From NCBI GenBank assembly GCA_932294295.1, contig OW028574.1, positions 52,264,797-52,328,796 of the forward strand: a stretch of 64,000 nt of DNA, read 5' to 3'. Numbering within the stretch: position 1 is the stretch's first letter; each line of letters opens with the position of its first letter. Origin of the DNA: Alitta virens. Its lineage: Eukaryota > Annelida > Polychaeta > Phyllodocida > Nereididae. A program made the position numbers and the translations under genes. Positions 13,301-22,768 of this stretch are shown here, in pieces. The notes beneath the pieces are model-generated. The model was not told where the DNA came from. It worked only from the letters and a program-made list of their open reading frames with translations, and ran no database searches.

Positions 13301-14799
13301 GTCGCCAAACCGGCGGAAAGAGCTGTTACATAACTATTACGTAATACTACGGGTTCACTACGGCACAACCGGCCCGTGTGACAGGGGCTTTAGTCTTGAG
13401 TTTATGCTGCCGATAATATATTATACTCCACCACGTGACCTTTTCTATTGTTCTTGTTGGTTAACTCCCTCCTGAATGCAAACTGAACTGTTATGCGTAA
13501 TAAATAAATTAAAACAAAACAAAATTTAACAAAAAATCTAACAAATTAGTAAATATGCCTAATGGAGTATAAGTTCGTTATATCCCTCATAGTCAGGATA
13601 TAACTAATACTCATCAATTGAATTGATCAATTATCCTCGTTCTGCAATTCAGGTGTTGTGGTGAACGGCCTGGTGGTTGGAAAGACACCTAAGGACACTA
13701 GAGAGCACATGAGGACCTACTTCGGCCACATCCAGATCATGTCTCCAGGCAACAACATCAGTGCAACGATTCAAGCCATCCTGGTGAACGATGTGAGGGT
13801 TGACTGGAGGAGAGCGCCACCTAGTGTTATTGAGGGAATTGAAGTCAACATGAAATCACACAGAGAAGCTCTCTTCTCCATTGCACCTGGACTGGAGTTC
13901 ACAGTTCTCAGACATATTGTCAATAAGCCTAATCCAGTTAAAGTAGACTTCTTGGGCTTCTACATCAAAGATGGTTCAGCCCTTTCTGAGAAGACCCATG
14001 GGCTTATAGGTTGGTCGATTTTACTAATCACACGACAGCTGTCATAGTGTTGTACATGTCATTATTTATTTTAAAAAAACAGTCTGCAAATGGTCGAACC
14101 ACGGATGCAATTTCAGGTAAAGTTTCCTTAGTGCAGCTGGACCAACAATGTCCTTGATTTCAATAAGAATGTTTTTCCTGTTTCAATTTATTGCTTATTA
14201 TTAAACCTATGTCAGGTGGAGGTTGTTATTAGTTTCCTAATCTGCAAGGTATGCACACCAGTTAGTGACGAAATTATGGCAATTAATGTCAATCTACATA
14301 TTCCTACACACGCAGTATGACTAATGACTTTAAGGCCAATTGCTTCAAATACCATGGTAGTTTATAGATGTATCCTAAAATTTGGAAATTTCAAAAATTC
14401 TGTGAAGCACCACTGCATGGTCATAACAATTAACAACGCAGAACAGATCTAAATACAGTTACCAGATATTTTATAACTCTTTATATCTTGCTTGTAGGAC
14501 AGTTTCAGCACCAACATGTTGAAATGGAAGGCCCCCCAATACTCATTAAGAAGAAAAAAGTAGTCAAACTGAAGTTCAGTGGTCCGAACTCAAGGAAACA
14601 CCCTGTCAAGGCCAGGATGAAGCATCGAAGAAATATGGAGACAAAACGCCATGTTCCTTGTTGGCATGTGCCCCACAGTGGAGAAGGCCTAATCCATGGT
14701 CTACCCATTGATTACATAATCCCAAACTTAGATTACAAAAGATTTTGCATGGCAGAAAAACTCAAAGACCGAACATTTCCACTCTTTCATTTTTCATAG
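1099..14799 (+). CDS. ITIH-like: ITIH-like inter-alpha-trypsin inhibitor heavy chain (gene span, 5' end off window)
   Basis: Nine exons: 1099-1349, 2404-2567, 3187-3475, 5056-5726, 6745-6847, 7662-7736, 8117-8230, 13653-14009, 14498-14799. Every intron is GT-AG, the phases match (1,0,1,0,1,1,1,1) and the joined frame gives 774 residues to a stop. Domain order is C-terminal VIT (1-about 90), von Willebrand A (from about 160, MIDAS DTSGSMAG at 165), the family block YSFVTPLTTMVV (from 459), a Gly/Arg linker (493-517), the DPHF site (521-524) and the ITIH C-terminal domain ending in the CWHVPHSGEG block. Vertebrate heavy chains are about 900-950 residues, so the signal peptide and N-terminal VIT lie upstream. 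Family members are secreted proteins that become linked through chondroitin sulphate to bikunin and hyaluronan; that role here is inferred. Orthology to one vertebrate ITIH number cannot be decided. Confidence 0.95.
2240..2342. mobile_element. MITE with TCCCAGATARC termini, copy 1
   Basis: Inverted ends TCCCAGATAGCATGTCA at 2241 and its near-exact complement ending at 2342 (one mismatch in 17). It lies in an ITIH intron just before exon b. A relative with ATCCCAGATAGC ends is at 7112-7234 in another intron of the same gene. No target duplication is clear. The 161-residue frame running through it joins MITE sequence to the real exon and is not a protein. Confidence 0.75.
2404..2567 (+). CDS. 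ITIH-like: ITIH exon b: VIT to VWA linker
   Basis: Acceptor CTTACAG before 2404, donor GTGAGT after 2567; phase 1 in, phase 0 out. It encodes VGDVVSISRPTRSSAVISFR and GRLFVVYDVKRELDVGDIS, matching the ITIH segment between VIT and VWA that ends in a conserved (V/I)xYDVxR stretch. Confidence 0.92.
3187..3475 (+). CDS. ITIH-like: ITIH exon c: start of VWA domain with MIDAS
   Basis: Acceptor TTACAG, donor GTAAGC; phase 0 in, phase 1 out. It encodes FFMHFFAPVG followed by SVLFLLDTSGSMAG, the first metal-ion-dependent adhesion site loop (DxSxS) of the VWA domain. The rest, up to DTFNIITFSTWLRFW, is the first half of the Rossmann-like fold. MIDAS Asp, Ser and Ser are all present, so metal binding is expected to be intact. 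Confidence 0.95.
3890..4021 (-). repeat. SINE-like repeat family R1, copy 1
   Basis: Shares a diagnostic block with 5775-5915, 44360-44480, 44520-44740 and 45200-45485: CCCATGAGTGGGGTCT, then TTTAC, then CCCCAGCATAGACAC, preceded by GCAGACGTAACGATGAGAT. It sits in intron 3 of the ITIH gene. Strand is arbitrary. Confidence 0.6.
5056..5726 (+). CDS. ITIH-like: ITIH exon d: rest of VWA and ITIH middle region
   Basis: Acceptor TTGTAG before 5056, donor GTATGA after 5726; phase 1 in, phase 0 out. At 671 bases it is the largest exon and covers what vertebrate ITIH genes spread over several exons. It encodes ATNMNDALVRGLDML (second MIDAS loop), LIFLLADGEPTSG (third loop with conserved Asp), IVTLGYGDD, and the post-VWA stretch with IEGTQ, SEIVVGG and ERSWALLTINTLLE. 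All three MIDAS loops are intact across exons c and d. Confidence 0.96.
5775..5915. repeat. SINE-like repeat family R1, copy 2
   Basis: Begins GACCAGCTGCCAGAGGCAGA and continues through TAATGATGAGATAAGG and CCCCATGATTGGGG to CCTCAGTATAG. The reverse complement of 45385-45485 matches nearly base for base. Intron of the ITIH gene. Confidence 0.65.
6745..6847 (+). CDS. ITIH-like: ITIH exon e: YSFVTPLTTMVV block
   Basis: Acceptor TTGCAG, donor GTGCGT; phase 0 in, phase 1 out. It encodes YSFVTPLTTMVVKNPGQ, the strongest short signature of ITIH heavy chains after the VWA domain, then a short variable Pro/Ala-rich stretch. Confidence 0.95.
7112..7234. mobile_element. MITE with ATCCCAGATAGC termini, copy 2
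   Basis: Perfect 12-base inverted ends ATCCCAGATAGC / GCTATCTGGGAT, 123 bp, non-coding. It lies in the intron between ITIH exons e and f. Confidence 0.75.
7662..7736 (+). CDS. ITIH-like: ITIH exon f: short Gly/Arg-rich linker
   Basis: A 75-base exon predicted from the acceptor CTTTGCAG and donor GTATAC. Phase 1 on both sides fits the flanking exons and is the only way found to supply the leading G of Val before DNDPHF. It encodes 25 residues of low complexity (GRGNNRGSQGTAGRG), no domain. Being symmetric and in frame, it could be skipped without a frameshift. Less certain than its neighbours because linker sequence is not conserved. Confidence 0.65.
8117..8230 (+). CDS. ITIH-like: ITIH exon g: DPHF maturation and chondroitin linkage site
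   Basis: Acceptor CCTTTCAG, donor GTGAGT; phase 1 both sides. It begins VDNDPHFVVQVDG. In vertebrate heavy chains the precursor is cut between Asp and Pro of DPHF, and the exposed Asp is esterified to chondroitin sulphate. The remainder (VCFDVTGKPGQVMQLIHD) is the first part of the ITIH C-terminal domain. Confidence 0.94.
8231..10155. other. ITIH intron 7, 5' part
   Basis: About 1.9 kb of intron with no exon, repeat unit or RNA gene that could be supported. Short reverse-strand frames at 9194-9537 have no family signature and no splice context. Confidence 0.6.
10403..10507. repeat. 21-bp tandem array, left arm of family A copy 1
   Basis: Five head-to-tail units of 21 bp with consensus CCCGTAGAACCCGGCGGGTGG, unit starts at about 10403, 10424, 10445, 10466 and 10487. 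Arg/Gly- or Thr-rich frames across it are artefacts of the repeat. Confidence 0.92.
12250..12485. repeat. Tandem duplication inside family A copy 1
   Basis: A block of roughly 115 bp containing CTTGTGATCAATGATGAAAA, CCCCATTCTTTGTATTATT and CAATTGACATAACGGTCAA occurs twice, with a smaller third partial repeat between. The sister element has this block once (36070-36165), so the duplication is specific to this copy. Confidence 0.8.
13074..13220. repeat. 21-bp tandem array, right arm of family A copy 1
   Basis: Seven consecutive 21-bp units starting at 13074, 13095, 13116, 13137, 13158, 13179 and 13200. The first four are GAGTAACCCGTAGAACCCGC-type and the last three have GAGGCACCCGT. Unit length is invariant. 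Confidence 0.93.
13418..13612. repeat. Dispersed repeat R2, copy 1
   Basis: Begins ATTATACTCCAC, contains CTTTTTCTATTGTTCTT-like and GGTTAACTCCCTCC words, and ends AATGGAGTATAAG ... TTATATCCC. The same ordered words occur at 40364-40735. The ends are inverted (ATTATACTCCA / TGGAGTATAA). It lies between the fold-back element and ITIH exon h. Confidence 0.5.
13653..14009 (+). CDS. ITIH-like: ITIH exon h: C-terminal domain core
   Basis: Acceptor CAATTCAG before 13653, donor GTTGGT after 14009; phase 1 both sides. It encodes VNGLVVGKTP, RTYFGHIQIMSPG, EVNMKSHREALFSIAPGLEF and KVDFLGFYIKDG ending in THGLIG, which aligns in order with the ITIH C-terminal domain. It follows a 5.4-kb intron that holds the fold-back element. 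Confidence 0.94.
14498..14799 (+). CDS. ITIH-like: ITIH exon i: terminal exon
   Basis: Acceptor CTTGTAG before 14498, phase 1 in, stop codon TAG at 14797-14799. It encodes QFQHQHVEMEG, a basic stretch KKKKVVKLKF, and CWHVPHSGEGLIHG followed by DYIIPNL, the conserved end of ITIH heavy chains. About 20 residues follow that block, a slightly longer tail than expected. Confidence 0.94.
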
Positions 14800-15730
14800 C
14801 AAGGGACAACCTACAGGAATCAAACATTCTTTTTATTGCTAGCTGGAAAGCCTTATACTGCATTAACAGAAAGTTTGGTACAGACATCGACGTTGTATTG
14901 GTTCCAATATGATTCGTTTCTAACAACGCTGAAAATCGTTTTGACCAAAATTGTATACAATTCGACCGTGTCTAGAATGACTATCCCCCCCCCCCCCCGT
15001 TGGCCGTTTTTCGACTAACACGTTGGTCAGTTTTATCTCAGTTAGTCAACCTTAGTCAAAATTGATCAAGACAATATTCTTTTGACTGGAAGGTTAATAT
15101 TACCAAAAATATCAAAAATACGATGTAAACATGCACAACTTACAAATAGTTCTGGTAGGCTTACACCTAATGGCGTATGTGCTTTCAATTAAATTTGACT
15201 GAGAAGTGTGTCTTTTTGACTAACGCACACACAAATGTTTAATCGATACTTACCTGTTAGACTACAAATAGTGCTGTGGGGTCAGTCACTCCGGACGCCT
15301 TAAAATTGTTTTTAGAAGTTAGTTATTGTTACGTCAGAGCGATTTTCAGTGCACTCCAATATACCTCTTAGTCTCCATATGATATGAAGAATCTTGCCTA
15401 GATATTAAGAGTATATTATATAAATGTACTTATGTTAATAAGCTGTGCATATTAATTTGACATGTATTGATAGTTGTATATAATTGTTGTGATATTGAAG
15501 TACCTAAGTTATTTTATTGTGCATGTTAAGGATTGTACATTTGTGAAGTTCACGAAATGTCTCAAAGACAATTTAGGTATAGAGTTGTTATTGGGTCTCA
15601 AAGACCTTTGTAAATAGAGTTGCAATTTGTGTATTATATATAATGTCACTTGTTTATGGCATTGTAGATCAGCATCATTTTAATTTAATATATGTATGTG
15701 CACTAAATAAAGAATTAAAACACTACGGGA
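14800..15730 (+). other. Probable ITIH 3' UTR
   Basis: Non-coding, AT-rich sequence after the stop codon, with a run of about 14 C at 14985-14998. A canonical AATAAA at 15706-15711 is the best polyadenylation signal; cleavage would fall shortly after it. Confidence 0.5.
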
Positions 15731-16290
15731 GAAAACAGTTTCCTTGAGGTATTACCTGCAGAGGTGGATCCAGATATATTGGATTTATATTTTGTTTAGG
15801 GAGCTCGAACTGACCCGGTTTCACATAAATTTCCAAAATTCAGTGCACAACAGGTGCTGTAACTATATTTTTACTTTGGTTTTAATGCTGTAAAATACAC
15901 TTTTTTTTGTTTATCCTGTATTTTCGTTTTGTTCTTCAGTTTCAAGTTAATTTTTATTCGTCATTTTCCCTTTTTTAACTCCTGGATCCATCCCTCAGTA
16001 CATGTCTCCAAGTTCTACCTGATTTCACTCTGTATTACATTGCAATATATACTGTATTTGCCACTTTAACAAATTTTGAAATTTCTCAATGTAATTTATT
16101 ATAATTATAGCTTCGAAAATAGTCTACCTGAACATTGGAGTATTACAAACCATGCCAAATTCAAATGAAATGATCTGCCATGTTTAAACGCAACATTTCA
16201 TTATATCACACATGACATTGCTTAATAAAATACTGCACATATATATGATACCAAAAAGTCTCGTGTTTCAGTATTTTGATCTTGGTATTT
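15731..16290. other. Intergenic stretch, nothing recognised
   Basis: AT-rich DNA between the presumed ITIH poly(A) signal and the LINE; no ORF, repeat unit or RNA gene that can be supported. Confidence 0.5.
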
Positions 16291-18265
16291 GTAGAGTCTT
16301 GCAGACAAAGGGACTGAACACCTGCTCAAGACTTCTGGACACACTATGGGTGAATTATATTGCCTGACATCTTCTAAAACGATTACTGTAGCTACATATA
16401 AGCAGTTAATTCACTGTGTAAAATTATAATTGATCTTATGCCTAGGTGCATTTTCTCCCCTATACAAGGCTTTTCCCAGACAAATACAGGAGGGAAATCG
16501 ATATTTATTGAGATACCTCAACAGTCTAAAGCCAATATTGTGATAGGGGAAGTGTATAGGGTTCCAGGGACTGATGAATCAGATTTCTTGAATAAGTATG
16601 AAACCATTTTAAGAAAGATAAGAAATTAACATAAAAAAATCATTATTGGTACAGACCAAAATCTTGAGTATTTAAAACTTTATAGACATAACAATACAAT
16701 GAACTTTTTTAACTAAATTTAAAAAATAACAAATAATTTAATACCAACTATCCACAGGCCAACAAGAGTGACACATAACTCTGCCACTCTAATAGACAAT
16801 ATTTATGTTGATGTTGAATTATATTCGAAGATAAAATCTTATGTATTCACGACTGATATATCTGATCATTTTTTGTGTCTTGCAAAAATACAAAGTAGTT
16901 TAACAAGACATTTTGAAACATACACCACCAGAAAATTTAATGACTCTGTATTGCGTAATATCAAGGGTGCTCTGAATAATATAGATTGGAATTTTCTTGA
17001 GGAACTTACTGTCAATGAGGCTAGCACATTGTTAAATGAAGAAATTACCAAGGCTATAGATTTGTATGCACCTTTAAAGACAATAACCTGTAATCAGAAA
17101 TATAAAAGAAGAGATCCATGGTTTACTCTGGGACTAAGAATTTCAACAGTTAAATGTTGGAAGATGTATAAAAAAAGTATTGCACATGCCCCATGATTGT
17201 CAAGAATATGTAGAATACAAATATTTTCGCAATATGTATAAGAAATTGAGGAGACAGGCCAAAATTAATTATGTACATATTATATGAAGGACAATATGGA
17301 TTTCGAAAAAATAGGAGTACATTAGATGCTATTTTAGACTTAACAGGTAATATCTTAGATGGGTTTAATAAAGGAATGTATACAGTTGGATTATTTTTAG
17401 ACATGTCTCAGGCATTTGATAGTATTAAGCACGAAACCCTATAAAAAAAATGGAAATGTATGGGTTTTTAAAAATATATTATCAAACAAATGCTCACTCA
17501 AATTTGGTACCCCTCAAGGCTCTGTCTTAGGCCCTTTAATTTATTCCATATTAGCCAATGATATGCCAAAATGTATGAAATCCTGTAACAGTGTTATTTT
17601 TGCAATGTGAAACTTGCTACCATTTAGTTCAAAGAGACTTCTTTATTTTGCTAATATCCAGAGCCATTTAAGTTACGCAATGAGTGCCTGGGGACCTATG
17701 ATCACCAACAGTAATTTAAGAAAATTGAAAGTTCAACAAAATAAAGCTGTTCGAGCATTATTCAATATAAATAAGAGAACAAAAATTCAACTATACTACA
17801 GAAAAGCAAATATTTTGACACTAGAAAGCCTTATTGACCTGTCTCTACTTAAAATTTCTTATAGATATGTTAATAATATACTCCCAAGACGCATAGTAAA
17901 TCTCTTTGAAATCCCAACACATAACTATGCAACTAGAAATAGAATTGGCCTTCAAGCACCTCAACATACCTCACAAATATACAGTAAAAGTTTTCTGGCA
18001 AGATCACCACATTTATGGTTACACTTGCCCATCAATATTTAAAGTAAGAACAAAATTAAATTATTTACTAAATGTTTTGTCAAGTACAAATGTAATTAAT
18101 TAAAATTGTAATTAAATTGTAATTTTTTCAATAAGTTGAAATATTGTATTATTTTGCAATGTGTTATAACACATACTCGTGTTGTACTGTTTTTTTTTTC
18201 TTTTTCTCTATTTTTGTTACTTTATTAATAACCAGCTGAATTAGGCTCCCTATCGGGAGCCTAAA
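16290..18265 (+). mobile_element. Decayed CR1/L2-like non-LTR retrotransposon
   Basis: Ordered pieces of one LINE polyprotein on the + strand, broken by stops and deletions. The endonuclease domain shows as IFIEIPQQSK with GEVYRVPGTD (16438-16629), then TRVTHNSATLIDNIY and TDISDHF (16768-16870). Reverse transcriptase follows with EGQYGFRKNRSTLDAI and MSQAFDSIKHETL (17283-17445), then FGTPQGSVLGPL (17500-17545). The segment with the YADD active site is missing. The C-terminal part is 17614-18042 with AWGPMI, RALFNI and PHLWLHLP. A strong hairpin at 18241-18264 may mark the 3' UTR. The clade is assigned from motif style only. No function is expected. Confidence 0.88.
18241..18264 (+). other. 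Hairpin downstream of LINE
   Basis: TTAGGCTCCC, loop TATC, GGGAGCCTAA: a perfect 10-bp stem. It lies about 120 bases after the last LINE coding remnant, so it may be a 3' UTR structure recognised by LINE reverse transcriptase. That role is inferred. Confidence 0.6.
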
Positions 18266-18409
18266 TAAGCTTTGATCAGGCCTATGGCCCCTCTGTGTCG
18301 AGCATGGTAGTATTAAACAATTTTGTTTTACAAATTTGTGAACAAAACCAACAGATTGAAATAAAAACACGAAAATATTTTAATTCAATTGAACTTTTAT
18401 AGATATAGA

Positions 18410-18883
18410 TTAAAGAGCCTCATGAAATACAACATTCCTTGTGTGCCTATTTTGACAAAGAACAGCCAACTTTTTGGCAGACCCTACTCTTGAAAGACCC
18501 ACATACAGTTGTCCATGTGTAAATGGTGGGGTGCTGAGGTCAAGACCAACTTTCTCAAAGGTCTGGCCCTGACTTCTGTTTATAGTCATTGCAAAACATA
18601 CAGCAACAGGAAACTGCAGTCGCTTGAACTGGAATGGTAATGTATTGGACTCATTGGAGATTATTGGTATCATCACCAACTCATTCTTGTATGGTCCCGT
18701 GGAGATCTCTGCCTCAATGATATTTGGCTTAAGTCTCTTGATAATACATTGGGTTCCATTTGTTATTCGAGGTGGATCCAGGCTTCTAAGAATCATGATT
18801 GGGGTTCCTTCTTTCAGTTATAGGGTGTGGTGCGGCATGCCAGGCACTCACAGAGTGTTCAGGTACTCCACTGGTAAATGCAC
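18410..18883 (-). pseudogene. Helitron PIF1-like helicase, C-terminal exon
   Basis: Minus strand. Reading VHLPVEYLNTL, PGMPHHTL, then after an in-frame TAA, LKEGTPIMILRSLDPPRITNGTQ, PFQFKRLQFPVAVCFAMTINRSQGQTF, GLDLSTPPFTHGQLYVGLSRVG and FHEAL. This is the conserved end of Helitron and PIF1 helicases, with motifs V and VI (TINRSQGQT; LYVGLSRV). The single nonsense codon near 18819 and loss of upstream domains make it a pseudogene. It probably began as the exon after the small intron at 18884-18982. Confidence 0.88.
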
Positions 18884-18982
18884 CTGTTGATCAAAATACA
18901 CATACTAATGTATTATTTGATCTAACCAGCGTTTTATAAATAAATTGGGATTTTAAGAGAATAAGAGAATAAAAAAAAGTAC
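18884..18982 (-). other. Probable small intron in the Helitron helicase
   Basis: On the minus strand a 99-base segment starts GTACTTT and ends ATCAACAG, splitting SAMDDIQQ from VHLPVEYLNT in phase 0. Read-through meets a stop after nine residues. The 9-base word TCAACAGGT or close to it spans both splice sites (TTCAACAGGTAC and ATCAACAGGTGC). Confidence 0.6.
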
Positions 18983-19288
18983 CTGTTGAATGTCATCCAT
19001 GGCTGAATCTACTGACTTGTAGACGTGCAAATCTCCAGAAAGAGAATTTAGAAGGATCTGATTGATGTTGTCAACATTGCAGTTAAGAGGTGCTAACACG
19101 CATCGTTCTGCCAGCCAGGAATGGTCTTTTGCATTGTCTTCAGTGTTGGGGTACACAGAAGTCTTAAGCTCATCCAAAGTGGTGCACAATGTATTCACAA
19201 CAGTATTGTCTAAAGCAACTGACTGTTCATAATCTATGACAGGATATTGGCCATTACCAACATTTTCCTTTTTGGTGGCATTGATCAT
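18983..19288 (-). pseudogene. Helitron PIF1-like helicase, upstream exon fragment
   Basis: Minus strand, about 100 residues containing GNGQYPVIDY, VYPNTEDNAKDHSWLAERC, VLAPLNCNVDNINQILLNSL and DLHVYKSVDS. This matches the Helitron helicase stretch with the ILAPxNxxVxxIN block before the C-terminal motifs. It is cut upstream by AT-rich tandem repeats. Confidence 0.85.
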
Positions 19289-19290
19289 CC

Positions 19291-19613
19291 GAAAAATGAT
19301 TTGGATTGTTTTATTTAAGTGAATTATTCTTATTTTCGGACAATTTTGTAATTGTGTACATCACATACTGTATCACAAAATTATTGTAAAAATAATAGTA
19401 ATTTTACAAATTAAAATTTTGGATTGTTTTATTTTTTTAAGTGAATTATTCGGACAATTTTGTAATTGTGTACATCACATACTGTATTACAAAATTATTG
19501 GGATAATAGTAATTTTAAAATTAAAATGATTTGGATTGTTTTATTTAAGTGAATTATTCATTTGCAGACAATTTTGTAATTTTGTACATCACATACTGTA
19601 TCACAAAATTATT
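19291..19613. repeat. Three tandem units of about 115 bp
   Basis: Units each contain GGATTGTTTTATTT, AAGTGAATTATTC, GACAATTTTGTAATT and CATCACATACTGTAT. Anchor GGATTG is at 19303, 19421 and 19533, so periods are 118 and 112. It lies where the missing part of the Helitron should be. Confidence 0.85.
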
Positions 19614-20137
19614 CAGCCCCTCCCCTTTTACATGTAACTCAAATTTTGGATCTGCAAATTCAACAGTAAAATAGCAATCCTGAGCTTAAATGGCTCTGTA
19701 TCAAATAAATTGGAAGAACAGTTGAGTAATTTCTACCAAACTAAATTGATTGGGATTGAGATTTGTATATTATTTGGTGTACTTACTTCAAAATAATAGC
19801 AGACAAATACTTGCGAACGAAACTTTAGCGGACGACAAAATTTGTCCTAAAACGGTAGATGGCAGCAGTGATTGTGTTGTCAATCAACAGAGGGCGCCGA
19901 TGCGGGGCACAACTGGGTCAAGTGCCATATAAACAAACAAACATGCTGACTTAAAAAGTATGAAAAAGTTGTCAAAAATATTTAAAAAAGTGATTAGGAC
20001 AGGATTCAGGCGGGCAGGACAGAGTAAGGTGAATACTCAAAGGTACTGTGAAGAAAAAATTGGATATTCTGGGGTGTTTGTTCGTTTAAATTTCCGAAAG
20101 CGTGGACAAACAGACGCAACGATTTTATAGATATAGA

Positions 20138-22319
20138 TAAATTCTAAATGTTAAATATAATAGGGGATACATCCACCCTTGGGTAATGGTATTTTGTCAC
20201 ATATACTTGTAAATTAATGTACTTGAGTGTTGGTGAATAATAAAATGTCTAATGTCTAAATTAGCTGTATACGGGACTTTTTCCAGCATAAGGGTATTAG
20301 AGATTAGCCAATCAAAGTGACACATGGGATAAAAAGGTCATACCATGGGTTGCTGCAGTATATCACCAATATACTCCCCCTTGACCAATATATACTGAGT
20401 CTTGAGTATACTGAGTAGTATATCTTGATACTCATCAACCCATGATATAACCTTTTATCCTCTATAAATGCCAAATGCAGATTGCTGATTTGTTGAGAGC
20501 TGATAGATATATTGCTGCATTCACAATTTGATGGATTTAGCCATTCCCCTTCCACAGATATTTTCTGTAGCGCTTGTTTGAAAGGTCATTTTGTGAATCA
20601 AACTTATTAGCTTTGTGTTTTTGCTAATGACTGGGAGAACAATCAGAAACTTGGTATATTTGACTTGTTCACAAAAAAATTGCGAATAACACTCGTGACA
20701 GAATGCTCTCTGAGACAGTCAGGGACCAAGCAAATTAAGGTTGTTTACGTCGGTAGTTTTTCGGTTTTTTTTAGCACTGTGCATCAAGAACTGGCTGTCA
20801 AATTTATTTCTGTTTATGGTGTGAAAAGAAAGATAGAGGATAAAATCGTTATCACAAGTTAATATTTTGAGAATACAGGAATTTATTAACATGTGATAAC
20901 TTATTTCCTCACCGTAGAGTACCATATATATCACATTAATGACACATCTAAAATACTATAGTAATATTCTTAAAGGGTGCCCATATGGTTTTTGTTGATT
21001 ATTTTCATAAAAAGCATGAAGCAATACAAAATGGACAGTAATCTTATCAACGTAATTATGGACTCGATTTGCTAATTTATACAGACGTCTCAACAAATAA
21101 CTTTGCACGATTTGTACAAAAATTAACTTTCAGGAAACTAGTGGTTTATGCCACGGACTCATTTCTTATTTAAACATGACCAAAATTGTGTGGATATTCT
21201 TTTATGACACATCACTGAATTAACTATCTTTAACTATCAGTCTTCACTCATGAAATTCTGGCATACAAAAACGAATCCTATTGAAACCATAATAAATTAA
21301 ATAGGCCTAAAACAGTTCTGATCTCGTGCCATTTTGACTTACAAGTCAGTCAGTTTCGTCTGACAAAGTAGTCAGTTCTCCAACGTATAGGCCTACATAA
21401 GAACTAACGACTAACATCTTAGTCAAAATGTGTCACCTTACAAAATAAATCAGCTAGGTTTAGTTGATCTCACAAATTGCCAAAAACAAAAACAAGAATA
21501 CATTGTATGTTATTTATGTAATCTGGAGACTTTACCATTAAATCTCCGTGTAACATTGTACAACTTTGTAGGATTAGTAGATTCAGCCTTGACAATTATA
21601 TAAGCAAAAATGCAGTTTTACGACTTCACCATACCTTGAGTGTGAGGAAAACTAATCATTTCCATGATGATGAAGTGTGATTGGAAAACAATATCAATCA
21701 TTATAATTACACCACGCAAGCAATTATTCTTTGTTATAAATTAGTATTTTCGCCAGATTAAGCCGAGCCCATAATTAATATTCTCAGAACTTGAGGTTAC
21801 AAGGGAAGACGGTTAACTTACACAGGAGGATTTGATCATAATGTCAAAATGACTCAACTAATTTCAGTAAAAGTCTCTGTATTGGTGCAATTACGACATT
21901 GTCAAGGTCAATAGGCAAACATACAAGAGGGTAAAATTAAGTGCAACAGGGGTGATGGTGATTACAGTAAACCAACAAGGAAGGAGATTAATCTGTACAA
22001 TATTGCATAAGCCTTCTTGTTGACAATAATCCTGCCTCGCAACCAATTCTCATCTTGTGGCTAATAAGACGACAGATGCCAACAGGTAAGAGATTGTCAA
22101 CAAAGTCAATTTTGTCACTATCAGCCCTGTTATCTTTCCTAGAAGCCAAACACCACATGGTGCCTCACGATTCTGTGGGCAGTCGACCAGGCTTGCTGAG
22201 CACTTCGAGAAGCCAGGCAAATTTTCAAAGTGACAGAAGAAACTGATTGTATGCACACGAGACGTTGACAGTTCTGTTGCGTTTCACATAGGCCTGAATA
22301 CAATATTCACCATATGAAC
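20138..22319. other. Intergenic region upstream of GPCR gene
   Basis: About 2.2 kb without a supported gene. The only structure seen is an imperfect inverted repeat at 20327-20460. Short frames around 20665-20934 show no family signature. Confidence 0.5.
20327..20460. repeat. MITE-like inverted repeat
   Basis: Arms GGATAAAAAGGTCATACCAT and the complement of ATGATATAACCTTTTATCC with GGGTTG continuing inward; AT-rich centre with repeated ATATACT words. No target duplication identified. Confidence 0.5.
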
Positions 22320-22329
22320 GGCTGCTTCA

Positions 22330-22440
22330 CGAGTCGGCCAATCACAACCCACCGTGCGGCCCAGCTCTGACGTCACAATAGATAATAGTATGAGTTTTTT
22401 GAGGCGGAGCTCTCAAGAGGCTAAGTGCGCCATTGTCGGT
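22330..22440 (+). promoter_or_regulatory. Candidate GPCR promoter with CCAAT and CRE
   Basis: A GC-richer patch 330-440 bases before the GPCR start codon contains GGCCAATCA (CCAAT box, 22336-22344) and a full palindromic cAMP response element TGACGTCA (22368-22375). Spacing and order resemble a TATA-less promoter. No initiator or transcript start can be shown. Confidence 0.4.
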
Positions 22441-22768
22441 GACAAATAATGCACTTGTTGGAGTACGTAAAGGTGCATGCATGCTTTAATGTTCCATTGG
22501 CTAATTGCTTGCTCAGCCATTACTGGGATACGTTATTACATGCAAGATGGACACAAAGGGACTCAAAGCAATGATTGTACAACTAGGCTAATTAGGCCTA
22601 ATGTTTCACCTAAGACTTGAATGGATTAATTAGAGCTAGATCTATGCAGAACATTTACCGAGCTTAACATCACAATGATATTATGGATGTGATCTGGAAT
22701 TAAATAGACGTAGTGATTTGTATTTAACAGCCTTGGCACAGTTATTAACATAGCTATTAACAGTTAGA

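Larger units (their letters stand above)
10159..13389. mobile_element. Fold-back element, family A, copy 1
   Basis: A 3.2-kb element with near-perfect long inverted arms and no transposase. Ends read AGCCCCTGTCACACGG in both orientations and are flanked by TTA on each side (10156-10158 and 13390-13392). Subterminal zones hold 21-bp GC-rich tandem arrays. Next inward come several 190-bp units containing CTAATATTAGTCCGATTTTC and ACCAAATATTAAGCGAGAT. The centre is AT-rich DNA, itself mirrored: about 11200-11350 matches the complement of 12490-12660. A sister copy is at 33695-37182. A TTA duplication fits PIF/Harbinger-type mobilisation, but no coding region confirms it. It lies wholly within an ITIH intron. 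Confidence 0.9.
18395..20137 (-). mobile_element. Internally deleted Helitron
   Basis: On the minus strand the element starts TCTATATCTATAAAATCG at 20137, preceded by A as expected of a Helitron 5' terminus. The same TCTATATCTATAAAA word recurs just after the helicase stop codon near 18408, so the 3' end is close but its exact base and a CTRR ending were not found. Between them lie a non-coding 5' region, three 115-bp tandem repeats (19291-19613) and only the C-terminal part of a PIF1-type helicase. The Rep domain and helicase motor motifs are gone, so it is non-autonomous. Confidence 0.8.

Noticed and set aside
18624..18890. Plus-strand 88-residue frame
   Set aside because: Antisense shadow of the Helitron helicase, which has clear family motifs on the minus strand.
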